This document shows, one piece after another, positions 40,346 to 48,646 of a DNA stretch of 59,244 nucleotides (the stretch's first letter is position 1; each line of letters starts with the position of its first letter). This DNA is from Streptomyces sp. 7-21 (GTDB lineage Bacteria; Actinomycetota; Actinomycetes; Streptomycetales; Streptomycetaceae), in assembly GCF_016741785.1 (NCBI RefSeq), contig NZ_JAERRL010000022.1, positions 1 through 59,244 of the forward strand, read 5' to 3'. The notes under the pieces are model-generated. The model searched no databases, was not told where the DNA came from, and saw only the letters and a list, made by a program, of their open reading frames with translations. Position numbers and translations under genes: made by a program.

Positions 40346-41614
40346 GTGACCATCACCCAGCCCGACCTGAGCGTCTTCGAGGCGGTGGAGTCGGAGGTGC
40401 GCAGCTACTGCCGTGGCTGGCCCACCCTCTTCGACCGCGCTCAGGGCAGCTACATGTACGACGAGGACGGCCACACCTACCTGGACTTCTTCGCCGGGGC
40501 CGGCTCACTCAACTACGGGCACAACAACCCGGTGCTCAAACGCGCCCTGCTCGACTACCTGGAGCGCGACGGCGTCACGCACGGCCTGGACATGTCCACC
40601 ACGGCCAAACGTGCCTTCCTGGAGACCTTCCGCGACGTGGTGCTGCGCCCGCGCGACCTCGACCACAAGGTCATGTTCCCGGGCCCGACCGGCACCAACG
40701 CCGTGGAGGCGGCGCTGAAGCTCGCCCGGAAGGTGAAGGGACGCGAGGCGATCGTGTCGTTCACCAACGCCTTCCACGGCATGTCGCTCGGCGCCCTCGC
40801 CGTCACCGGCAACGCCTTCAAGCGCGCGGGCGCCGGTATCCCGCTGGTGCACGGCACCCCGATGCCCTTCGACGACTACCTCGACGGCCAGACCCCGGAC
40901 TTCATCTGGTTCGAGCGGCTGCTGGAGGACGCCGGCTCCGGCCTGAACCAGCCGGCCGCCGTGATCGTCGAGACCGTGCAGGGCGAGGGCGGCATCAACG
41001 TCGCCCGGCCCGAGTGGCTGCGCGGCCTGGCCGACCTGTGCCACCGCCACGACATGCTGCTGATCGTCGACGACATCCAGATGGGCTGCGGCCGGACCGG
41101 CCCGTTCTTCTCCTTCGAGGAAGCGGGCATCGTCCCCGACATCATCACGGTCTCGAAGTCCATCAGCGGCTACGGCCTGCCGATGGCGCTGACGCTTTTC
41201 CGCCCCGAGCTGGACATCTGGGAGCCCGGCGAGCACAACGGCACCTTCCGCGGCAACAACCCCGCGTTCGTGACGGCCGCCGCCGCCCTGGACACCTACT
41301 GGACCGACGGCCAGATGGAGAAGCAGACCATCAGCCGCGGCGAGCAGGCCGAAGCCGCGCTGCGCGCCATCGCCGCCGAGCACGAGGACGCCGGCGCGTC
41401 CTACCGGGGCCGCGGCCTGGTGTGGGGCCTGACGTTCGACGACCCCGCGCGCGCCAGCGCGGTCTGCGCCAGGGCGTTCGAACTCGGCCTGCTGCTGGAG
41501 ACCTCGGGCCCGCAGAGCGAGGTCGTCAAGCTGCTGCCCGCGCTGACGATCACGCCTGAGGAGCTCGACGAGGGCCTGCGAGTGCTGGCCCGCGCGGTGC
41601 GCGAGACGGCCTGA
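40346..41614 (+). CDS. ectB: Diaminobutyrate--2-oxoglutarate aminotransferase
   Basis: This 422-residue class III PLP aminotransferase makes L-2,4-diaminobutyrate from aspartate semialdehyde, the first ectoine-specific step. It shows FPGPTGTNAVEAALKLARK, VETVQGEGGINVA, VDDIQMGCGRTG and the Schiff-base Lys in VSKSISGYGLPMA (about residue 270). GTG 40346 is chosen because AGGAGA precedes it by ~7 bases; 40319 is an in-frame alternative. 57 bases after ectA. Confidence 0.95.
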   Translation: MTITQPDLSVFEAVESEVRSYCRGWPTLFDRAQGSYMYDEDGHTYLDFFAGAGSLNYGHNNPVLKRALLDYLERDGVTHGLDMSTTAKRAFLETFRDVVLRPRDLDHKVMFPGPTGTNAVEAALKLARKVKGREAIVSFTNAFHGMSLGALAVTGNAFKRAGAGIPLVHGTPMPFDDYLDGQTPDFIWFERLLEDAGSGLNQPAAVIVETVQGEGGINVARPEWLRGLADLCHRHDMLLIVDDIQMGCGRTGPFFSFEEAGIVPDIITVSKSISGYGLPMALTLFRPELDIWEPGEHNGTFRGNNPAFVTAAAALDTYWTDGQMEKQTISRGEQAEAALRAIAAEHEDAGASYRGRGLVWGLTFDDPARASAVCARAFELGLLLETSGPQSEVVKLLPALTITPEELDEGLRVLARAVRETA

Positions 41615-41722
41615 AACGGCCGCCGGACGCCCCGCGACCACCCGAGAGCTGCAACGGCGCAGACACACCCACCACCGGAGTTCCGGGGAGACCCCCGGGA
41701 CAGGGAAAGGGAGACAATCACC

Positions 41723-42127
41723 GTGATCGTCCGATCACTCAGCGACATCGAGGGCACGGACCGGGATGTCCGGTCCAAGTCCGGCACGTGGCGCAGCAAG
41801 CGCCTCATCCTGGCCAAGGAGGGCGTCGGCTTCTCCTTCCACGAGACGGTGCTGTACGCCGGCACCGAGACCTCGATGTGGTACGCGCACCACGTGGAGG
41901 CCGTCTTCTGCGTGGAAGGCGAGGGCGAGCTGACCAACGAGGAGACCGGCGAGAAGCACTGGATCAAGCCGGGAACCATGTACCTGCTGGACGGTCACGA
42001 GAAGCACACCGTGCGTCCCAGGACGGATCTGCGGGTGCTGTGCGTCTTCAACCCGCCCGTCACCGGCAGGGAGGACCACGACGAGAACGGCGTCTACCCG
42101 CTGCTCACCGAGGCGGCGGAGGCCTGA
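41723..42127 (+). CDS. ectC: L-ectoine synthase
   Basis: This 134-residue cupin cyclises N-acetyl-diaminobutyrate to ectoine. Conserved segments are MIVRSLSDIEGTDRDV, FHETVLYAGTETSMWYAHHVEAV, CVEGEGELTNEETGE and LDGHEKH, including the metal ligands Glu/Tyr/His of EctC. GTG start 41723 follows AAGGGAG. It is 108 bases after ectB in the same operon. Confidence 0.96.
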   Translation: MIVRSLSDIEGTDRDVRSKSGTWRSKRLILAKEGVGFSFHETVLYAGTETSMWYAHHVEAVFCVEGEGELTNEETGEKHWIKPGTMYLLDGHEKHTVRPRTDLRVLCVFNPPVTGREDHDENGVYPLLTEAAEA

Positions 42128-42241
42128 GCCGTTCCCGGCAGAGAACGAGCAGGCGTACCGGCACGAAAGGGGCCGCCAGACGGCAGACCCTGATCACCGC
42201 ATCACCGCAAGGAAATCGTGAGGACGAGGAAGGGAGCACGC

Positions 42242-43147
42242 ATGACCACCGCACCCGAGCGCACCGCCGATCTCTACCCCACCCGGGGGAAGACGGAGGT
42301 CCTCACTCCCCGTCAGGACCCCGTGGTGTGGTCCGAGCCGGGCGCCCCCGGGCCGCTGAGCGCGGACGAGCTGGCGGACTTCGACCGCGACGGTTTCCTC
42401 GCGATGGAGCAGCTCATCTCCCCCGAGGAGGTGTCGGTCTACCGCGCGGAGCTGGACCGGCTCATCTCCGACCCTCAGGTGCGGGCCGACGAGCGCTCGA
42501 TCGTGGAGCCGAAGTCCCAGGAGATCCGCTCGGTGTTCGAGGTCCACAAGATCAGCGAGGTCTTCGCCGGGCTGGTGCGTGACCCGCGCGTCGCCGACCG
42601 CGCCCGGCAGATCCTGGGCTCGGACGTGTACGTGCACCAGAGCCGGATCAACGTCAAGCCGGGGTTCGGTGCCAGTGGCTTCTACTGGCACTCGGACTTC
42701 GAGACCTGGCACGCCGAGGACGGCCTGCCGCGCATGCGGACGGTCTCGGTGTCGATCGCGCTGACGGAGAACTACGACACCAACGGCGGCCTGATGATCA
42801 TGCCCGGGTCGCACAAGACGTTCCTGGGCTGCGCCGGCGAGACGCCGAAGGACAACTACAAGAAGTCGCTCCAGATGCAGGACGCCGGCACGCCGTCCGA
42901 CCGGGCGCTGACCGACATGGCCTCGGAGTACGGCATCCGCCTGTTCACCGGCAAGCCGGGCTCGGCGACCTGGTTCGACTGCAACTGCATGCACGGCTCG
43001 GGTGACAACATCACCCCGTACCCGCGCAGCAACGTCTTCATCGTCTTCAACAGCGTGGAGAACACGGCGGTCGAGCCGTTCGCCGCGCCCGTGCGGCGGC
43101 CGGAGTTCATCGGGGCGCGGGACTTCACCCCGGTTCCCCGGTCGTAA
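42242..43147 (+). CDS. ectD: Ectoine 5-hydroxylase
   Basis: This 301-residue non-haem Fe(II)/2-oxoglutarate dioxygenase converts ectoine to 5-hydroxyectoine. The signature FYWHSDFETWHAEDG-type stretch (about residues 145-160) carries the HxD pair, and the distal His is in NCMHGSGDN (about 250). ATG 42242 follows AAGGGAGC. Its presence means the strain can make hydroxyectoine, linked to heat and desiccation tolerance. Confidence 0.96.
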   Translation: MTTAPERTADLYPTRGKTEVLTPRQDPVVWSEPGAPGPLSADELADFDRDGFLAMEQLISPEEVSVYRAELDRLISDPQVRADERSIVEPKSQEIRSVFEVHKISEVFAGLVRDPRVADRARQILGSDVYVHQSRINVKPGFGASGFYWHSDFETWHAEDGLPRMRTVSVSIALTENYDTNGGLMIMPGSHKTFLGCAGETPKDNYKKSLQMQDAGTPSDRALTDMASEYGIRLFTGKPGSATWFDCNCMHGSGDNITPYPRSNVFIVFNSVENTAVEPFAAPVRRPEFIGARDFTPVPRS

Positions 43148-43195
43148 CGGCGGCGCGCCGCTGACCGCGGCGGCACGCACGGCCCCGGCAACGGG

Positions 43196-43239
43196 GCGCC
43201 GGGGCCCGGCACCGCGTGGCGGCTGCCGGGCCCCGGCGC
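43196..43239. terminator. Bidirectional terminator after ectD
   Basis: A perfect 16-bp stem (43196-43211 with 43224-43239; arms start GCGCCGGGG and end CCCCGGCGC) has a 12-base loop. It sits between the convergent ectD and galactanase genes. Confidence 0.85.
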
Positions 43240-43253
43240 GTGCGTCGGGCCGC

Positions 43254-44372
43254 TCAGGTCTGCGGCCAGGTGGCCGCGGGCAGGGCGCGCCCGTCGTAGT
43301 CGAACCACGCCTGGTTCTCCCAGCCGTTGCCGGAGGCCGGGTCGGTCTCGTCCCAGCCGTTGCCGGGGGTGGCGATCCAGGCGGGCTCCCAGGCGAAGAC
43401 GCCCAGGCCCCGGCCGTCCGGCACCGCCGCGACGACGCCGCAGATGTCGCGCATCCAGGCCGCCTGGCCCTCGGGGGTCGCCGGGTAGCCGTCGACCAGG
43501 TCGGACTCGGAGCCAATGATGTCGGGGAAGTCGTCGTCGCTGCCGAGGCGGAACGGGTAGGCGGTCTCGGCGACCAGCACGTCCCGGCCGTAACGGGCGG
43601 AGACGTCGCTGAGGTTGGCGGACAGGTCGGCGAGCGTGCCGTGCCAGTAGCCGTAGAAGGACAGCGCGATGACGTCGAACGGCACGTTGCGCGCGACCGC
43701 GTTGTCGAACCACCAGCGGGTGCCCCCGTTGTCGCCGCCCTCGGCCAGGTGCAGCGCGATACGGATGCCGGGCGAGGCGGCCCGCGCCGCCTCGGCGCCG
43801 GCGGTGAGCAGCCCGGCCAGGGCGTCCCAGTCGTCGGTGGAGCCGTCGGGCCAGACCATGCCGCCGTTGATCTCGTTGCCGATCTGCGCCATGGCGGCGG
43901 GCGTGCCCTGCACGGCGAGCCCGCCGAGGATGTCGGCGGTGTGGGCGGCGAGCGCGTCCGCCAGCGCCGCGCCGCTCAGCCCGTTCCAGGCCGCCGGCTT
44001 GTACTGCTTGCCGGGGTCGGCCCAGGTGTCGGAGTAGTGGAAGTCCACCAGCAGGCTCATGCCCGCGGCCGCGGCACGCTCCCCCATGGCGAGGATCTGG
44101 TCCCGGCCGTGGTAGCCGTCGGCGGAGTCGACCCAGACCCTGAGCCGGACCCAGTTGGCGCCGCCGTCGCGCAGGATGAGGACGGGGTCGCCCGGCGTGC
44201 CGTCGGCGTACGCGAAGACGGCGCCGAGGTCCTCGGCCTTGGGCACGGAGGACAGGTCTACCCCCCGGATGGCCAGCGGCGCCGCCTGCGCGGTGCCGGT
44301 GCCGGGCGTGCCGAGGACGAGGGGGGCGGCCAGGGTGGCGGTGCCCAGCCGGAGAACGGTGCGTCGTCGCAT
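43254..44372 (-). CDS. Secreted endo-beta-1,4-galactanase (GH53)
   Basis: This 372-residue GH53 enzyme cleaves beta-1,4-galactan, the side chain of pectic rhamnogalacturonan I and type I arabinogalactan. The signal peptide is RRRTVLRLG...AQA-AP, which looks Tat-compatible. The TIM barrel has GVDLSSVP, WVRLRVWVD, DFHYSDTWADPGKQ, acid/base Glu in IGNEINGGMVWP (about 164) and nucleophile Glu in VLVAETAYPF (about 268). A pectate lyase and uronate genes lie nearby, supporting a pectin-degradation role. Confidence 0.93.
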   Translation of the reverse strand: MRRRTVLRLGTATLAAPLVLGTPGTGTAQAAPLAIRGVDLSSVPKAEDLGAVFAYADGTPGDPVLILRDGGANWVRLRVWVDSADGYHGRDQILAMGERAAAAGMSLLVDFHYSDTWADPGKQYKPAAWNGLSGAALADALAAHTADILGGLAVQGTPAAMAQIGNEINGGMVWPDGSTDDWDALAGLLTAGAEAARAASPGIRIALHLAEGGDNGGTRWWFDNAVARNVPFDVIALSFYGYWHGTLADLSANLSDVSARYGRDVLVAETAYPFRLGSDDDFPDIIGSESDLVDGYPATPEGQAAWMRDICGVVAAVPDGRGLGVFAWEPAWIATPGNGWDETDPASGNGWENQAWFDYDGRALPAATWPQT

Positions 44373-44583
44373 GGAGTCGTCCTTTCGGTGGGGGTCAGGA
44401 GCTGGGGGCGAAGCGGCGTGGCCGGGCCCTCCTGGCGCGGCGAGGGATCGTTTCTGTGCTCCTGGGCGTGCCGGTGAGGCGGTACGTGCCCAGCAAACCG
44501 CAGCGAGCCGATCAATGACAAGTACACGACAGATCGGCGGGAGACTCCTGCCGGGCGGCTGGCAGTGAGGGCGCGCACACGAA

Positions 44584-44613
44584 AGCGGCGGGGCGCGCCT
44601 GCGCCCCGCCGCT
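44584..44613. terminator. Terminator after the semialdehyde dehydrogenase gene
   Basis: AGCGGCGGGGCGC (44584-44596) pairs perfectly with GCGCCCCGCCGCT (44601-44613), 4-base loop. Reading leftward it is followed by TTTC. It ends the ALDH transcript (stop at 44653). Confidence 0.8.
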
Positions 44614-44652
44614 GTGCTGGTCTTCCGGTGTGCCGCCGGCTCGCGCGGCCGG

Positions 44653-46182
44653 TCAGCCCTCGCGCCGCCCGTCCACGCGGCGCGGCAGGCCGAGCGGGTT
44701 CTCCTCCCGCAGCTCGGCCGGGAGCAGCGCGGCCGGGGTGTTCTGGTAGGTGACCGGGCGCAGCCAGCGCTCGATGGCGGTGGCGCCGACCGACGTCGAG
44801 GTCGAGGTCGTCGCCGGGTACGGCCCGCCGTGCTGCTGCGCGGGCGTGACGGCGACGCCGGTGGGCCAGCCGTTGACCAGGATCCGGCCGGCCAGCGGGG
44901 TGAGCGCGGCGAGCAGCTCGGCGCCCGGGCCGCCCTCGCCGTTGCCCTCGGCCTCGCTGAGGTGCACGGTCGCCGTCAGGTTGCCCGGCAGGCGGGAGAG
45001 CACGGCGCTGACCTGCTCGGCGCCGTCGTAGCGCACGATGACGGTCAGCGGGCCGAAGCACTCCTCCAGCAGCAGGTCGTGCGGACCGTCCTCGGCCAGC
45101 CGGGCGGCGTCCACGGTCAGGAACCCGGCGGACACCGTGTTGTCCTCGGCCTCGCCCGCGGCCACGGGGGCCTCAACGCCCTCGAGCGCGGCGCGCGCCG
45201 CGGCGCCCTCCAGGAAGGCGGCGCGCATGCGGGCGTCGAGCATGACGCCCGGTGCGGTCTCGCGGACCTTGGCGGCCAGCTCCTCGACCAGCGCGTCACC
45301 GGCCTCGCTCCTGGGCACCAGCACCAGGCCCGGCTTGGTGCAGAACTGGCCGGTGCCCATGGTCATCGAGCCGGCCAGCCCGGCACCGATCTCCGCCGCG
45401 CGCTCCCGGGCAGCGTCCTCGGTGACGACCACCGGGTTGAGGCTGCCCAGCTCGCCGTAGAACGGGATGGGGGCGGGGCGGGCGGCGGCGGCGTCGAACA
45501 GCGCGCGCCCGCCGCGGACCGAGCCGGTGAAGCCGGCGGCGGCGACCAGCGGGTGCTTGATCAGCTCCACGCCCGCCTGGAAGCCGTGCACCACGGTGAC
45601 GACGTCCTCGGGCAGCCCCACCTTGGCGGCGGCGCGGCGCAGGGCGGCGCCGCAGCGCTCGGAGGTGGCGGGGTGGTCGGGGTGGGCCTTGACGACGACG
45701 GGGCAGCCCGCGGCCAGGGCGCTGGCGGTATCACCGCCGGGCACGGAGAAGGCCAGCGGGAAGTTGGAGGCCGAGTAGACGGCCACCACGCCCAGCGGGA
45801 TCTTGTAGCGGCGCAGGTCGGGGCGGGGAGGCGTGGCGGAGGGGTCCGCGTGGTCGATGATGACGCCGAGGTAGGCGCCGTCGGCGACCTCGTCGGCGAA
45901 GGCCCGCAGCTGCCCGGTGGTGCGCGCGAGCTCGCCGGTCAGCCGGGTCTCGCCGAGCGCCGTCTCGGCGTCGGCCAGGCGCAGGATCTCCTCGCCGTCG
46001 GCCTCCAGCTCGTCCGCCGCCGCGCGCAGCAGGGCGATGCGCACGTCACGGCCGGCCAGGGCGGACAGCGTGGCATGGGCGGCTGTCACGGCGGCGTCGA
46101 CCTCCGCGGCCGTAGCCTCGGTCGCGACCTGCTCCCGCTGCTTTCCGGTCCGCGGGTCCACACTCCACACTGGTTCTGCCAC
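44653..46182 (-). CDS. 2,5-dioxovalerate (ketoglutarate semialdehyde) dehydrogenase
   Basis: This 509-residue aldehyde dehydrogenase is of the branch that oxidises 2-oxoglutarate semialdehyde to 2-oxoglutarate. It shows YSASNFPLAFSVPGGDTASALAAGCPVVVKAHPDHP (described), GFTGSVRGG, general base Glu in YGELGSLNP and nucleophile Cys in TGQFCTKPG (about 280). This is the final step of the oxidative uronate/aldarate pathway, fitting the kdgD and udh genes ~4 kb away. GTG 46182 follows AGGAGGAG. Divergent from an IclR regulator. Confidence 0.9.
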   Translation of the reverse strand: MAEPVWSVDPRTGKQREQVATEATAAEVDAAVTAAHATLSALAGRDVRIALLRAAADELEADGEEILRLADAETALGETRLTGELARTTGQLRAFADEVADGAYLGVIIDHADPSATPPRPDLRRYKIPLGVVAVYSASNFPLAFSVPGGDTASALAAGCPVVVKAHPDHPATSERCGAALRRAAAKVGLPEDVVTVVHGFQAGVELIKHPLVAAAGFTGSVRGGRALFDAAAARPAPIPFYGELGSLNPVVVTEDAARERAAEIGAGLAGSMTMGTGQFCTKPGLVLVPRSEAGDALVEELAAKVRETAPGVMLDARMRAAFLEGAAARAALEGVEAPVAAGEAEDNTVSAGFLTVDAARLAEDGPHDLLLEECFGPLTVIVRYDGAEQVSAVLSRLPGNLTATVHLSEAEGNGEGGPGAELLAALTPLAGRILVNGWPTGVAVTPAQQHGGPYPATTSTSTSVGATAIERWLRPVTYQNTPAALLPAELREENPLGLPRRVDGRREG

Positions 46183-46223
46183 CGGGAATCGCTCCTCCTG
46201 CTAGACGACGTTCGATATACTGA

Positions 46224-46243
46224 ATGTTCGGGATATAGAACAT
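46224..46243. promoter_or_regulatory. Candidate IclR operator
   Basis: ATGTTC-GGGATATA-GAACAT is a perfect inverted repeat in the 119-base divergent gap between the dehydrogenase and the IclR gene; a related GATATACTGAATG lies directly to its left (46214-46227). It is probably the regulator's binding site. Confidence 0.55.
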
Positions 46244-46301
46244 CGTCCTTGTATGTGAACATCTGTGGGGACTCTATAGCGGTCCCGACAAGGGGGTCAA
46301 G

Positions 46302-47093
46302 GTGGTCATGGCGGCAAGCGAGACGGGCGGCGCGCAGGTCAAGTCGGCGGTGCGCACGGTGGAGCTGCTGGAGTTCTTCGCCGGCAAGCCTGGCATGCAC
46401 TCGCTGGCTGACGTCCAAGCCGCCGTCGGATACCCCAAGTCCAGCCTGTACATGCTGCTCCGTACGCTCGTCGACCTCGGATGGGTGGAGACGGACGCCA
46501 CCGGCACCCGGTACGGCATCGGGGTCCGCGCCCTGCTGGTCGGCACCTCCTATATCGACGGCGACGAGGTCGTGGCCGCCGCGCGGCCCACGCTCGACCG
46601 GCTGTCGGACGACACCACCGAGACCATTCACCTGGCTCGTCTCGACGGTACCAATGTCGTCTACCTCGCCACCCGGCAGTCCGAGCACTACCTGCGGCCC
46701 TTCACGCGCGTCGGCCGCCGCCTGCCCGCGCACTCGACGTCCCTGGGCAAGGCGCTGCTGGCCACCTACACCGACGACCAGGTCCGGGCGATGCTGCCGG
46801 AGCGACTGGAACAGCTCACCGAGCACACCCTCACCGACCGCGAGCAGCTCATCGCCGAGCTGAACCTGGTGCGGCAGCGCGGCTACGCCATCGACCGCGA
46901 GGAGAACACCCTCGGCCTGAGCTGCTTCGGCGTGGCGATCCCCTACCGTACTCCGGCGCGCGACGCCATCAGCTGCTCCGTGCCCGTGGCCCGGCTCACC
47001 CCGGCGCACGAGCAGCTCATCCGGGAGGCGCTGCTGGACGCCCGCGACCGCCTGGCGCTGGCCACGCGCCACCTGACGCCCGCACGCTCCTGA
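46302..47093 (+). CDS. IclR-family transcriptional regulator
   Basis: This 263-residue regulator has an N-terminal winged helix (about 12-75; KSAVRTVELLEFFAGKP, LADVQAAVGYPKSSLYMLLRTLVDLGWV) and an IclR effector domain (about 85-255; RLDGTNVVYLATR, LPAHSTSLGKALLA, RGYAIDREENTLGLSCFGVAI). Context suggests it controls the uronate/aldarate genes with a keto-deoxy-aldarate or uronate effector. GTG 46302 has AGGGGG 5 bases upstream; ATG 46308 is close behind. Confidence 0.92.
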   Translation: MVMAASETGGAQVKSAVRTVELLEFFAGKPGMHSLADVQAAVGYPKSSLYMLLRTLVDLGWVETDATGTRYGIGVRALLVGTSYIDGDEVVAAARPTLDRLSDDTTETIHLARLDGTNVVYLATRQSEHYLRPFTRVGRRLPAHSTSLGKALLATYTDDQVRAMLPERLEQLTEHTLTDREQLIAELNLVRQRGYAIDREENTLGLSCFGVAIPYRTPARDAISCSVPVARLTPAHEQLIREALLDARDRLALATRHLTPARS

Positions 47094-47095
47094 CT

Positions 47096-47109
47096 CCCCG
47101 GTTCCGGGG
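47096..47109. terminator. Small bidirectional hairpin
   Basis: CCCCGG-TT-CCGGGG lies in the 25-base gap between the convergent IclR and NCS2 genes; it is a weak terminator candidate. Confidence 0.45.
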
Positions 47110-47118
47110 GCCCGGGCG

Positions 47119-48516
47119 TCAGCTGACGCCGAGCAGCTGCTCGATGGGGTCGATGGCGAAGTAGACGACGAACAGCGCGGCCGTGGCCCACAGCAGCCAG
47201 CTGATCTGGCGGCGGCGCCCGAGCACGACGGCGAGGACGACGTAAGCCAGGAAGCCGGCGCCGATGCCGTTGGTGATGGAGAAGGTGAACGGCATCACGG
47301 CGATCGTGACGAACGCCGGGATGCCGACGCCGTAGTCCGACCACTGGATCCGGGAGACCTGGGTCATCATCAGGAAGCCGACGGCGACCAGCGCGGGCGC
47401 GGCGGCCTGCGCGGGCACGATGGCGGCCAGCGGCGCGAAGAACAGCGCGAGCGCGAAGAGCGCGCCGGTCGTCAGGTTGGCCAGGCCGGTCCTGGCGCCC
47501 TCACCGACGCCCGCGGCCGACTCGATGTAGGAGGTGTTGGAGGAGGCCGAGGCGGCACCGCCCACCGCGGCGGCCAGGCCGTCGACGAACAGCAGGCGGC
47601 CCAGGCGCGGCACCCGGCCGCGCTCGTCGAGCAGCCCGGCCTCGCTGGTGACGCCGACGGCGGTGCCCATGGTGTCGAAGAAGTCGGTGAGGAACAGCGT
47701 GAAGACCAGCAGCACGACCGTGACGACGCTGACCTCGCCGAAGGCGCCGAACAGCGAGAACTCGCCGATGAGGGAGAAGTCGGGGGCGGCGACGATGTCG
47801 TCGGGCAGCGCGGGGACGGTCAGGCCCCACGCCTCGTCGGGGATGTCGGCGACCGCGTTGATGATGAGGGCCAGCACCGTCATCGCCACGATGCTCAGGA
47901 GGATGGCGCCCTTGGCCTGGCGGGCGAGGAGCACGAACGTGAGCAGGACGCCGAGGCAGAACACCAGGACGGGCCAGCCGGTCAGCTCACCGTCGGGGCC
48001 GAGGGTGACGGGCGGCGAGCCCTCGGCCCCGACGCTGAAGCCCGCGTTGACGAAGCCGACGAACGCGATGAACAGGCCGATGCCGACGCTGATGGCCTGC
48101 TTGAGCGGCATCGGGATCGCGTTCATGACGGCCTCGCGCAGCCCGGTGGCGGACAGCACGCACAGCACGAGGCCCTCGATGACGATCAGGCCCATGGCGT
48201 CGGGCCACGACATCCGCGGCGCCAGCTGGTACGCGGCCATGGCGTTCAGGCCCAGCCCGGCGGCCAACGCCAGCGGCAGGTTGGCGGTCAGCCCCATCAG
48301 CACGGTCATCACGGCGGCCACGAGGGCGGTGACGGTGACGACCTGCTCGAAGGAGAGCTGATGGCCGTTGACGTCCTGGGCGCCGCTGAGGATGACCGGG
48401 TTGAGCACCAGGATGTAGGCCATCGCGAAGAACGTCGCCAGTCCGCCGCGCACCTCCCGTCCTGGCGTGGAGCCGCGCTGCGAGATCTGGAAGAACGAGT
48501 CGAGCCGGGACGGCAT
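47119..48516 (-). CDS. NCS2-family purine permease (AzgA type)
   Basis: This 465-residue membrane protein of the AzgA branch of NCS2 transports guanine, hypoxanthine or adenine by proton symport. It has GGLATFFAMAYILVLNPVIL, GLGLNAMAAYQL, LTDFFDTMGTAVGVTSEAGL and SSNTSYIESAAGVGEGARTGLA, all classic for this branch, and 12-14 hydrophobic segments. It lies inside the uronate region but its motifs indicate purines, so its presence here may be accidental. ATG 48516. Confidence 0.92.
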   Translation of the reverse strand: MPSRLDSFFQISQRGSTPGREVRGGLATFFAMAYILVLNPVILSGAQDVNGHQLSFEQVVTVTALVAAVMTVLMGLTANLPLALAAGLGLNAMAAYQLAPRMSWPDAMGLIVIEGLVLCVLSATGLREAVMNAIPMPLKQAISVGIGLFIAFVGFVNAGFSVGAEGSPPVTLGPDGELTGWPVLVFCLGVLLTFVLLARQAKGAILLSIVAMTVLALIINAVADIPDEAWGLTVPALPDDIVAAPDFSLIGEFSLFGAFGEVSVVTVVLLVFTLFLTDFFDTMGTAVGVTSEAGLLDERGRVPRLGRLLFVDGLAAAVGGAASASSNTSYIESAAGVGEGARTGLANLTTGALFALALFFAPLAAIVPAQAAAPALVAVGFLMMTQVSRIQWSDYGVGIPAFVTIAVMPFTFSITNGIGAGFLAYVVLAVVLGRRRQISWLLWATAALFVVYFAIDPIEQLLGVS

Positions 48517-48646
48517 GGGGATCCTTCACGGTGGTGCTGCGGGGGACGGAGGGGATTGTGCCTGCCCCGTGCCCGTCGCGGGTTTTATCTGTGTCACACG
48601 ACGCCGCACCGTTACGGAATTGCGTCCCGGCGGCCCGCTCTCCCGC

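Noticed and set aside
44614..46863. Long rightward open frame opposite the semialdehyde dehydrogenase
   Set aside because: The opposite strand encodes a full-length aldehyde dehydrogenase with intact catalytic residues; the rightward frame is a composition artefact.
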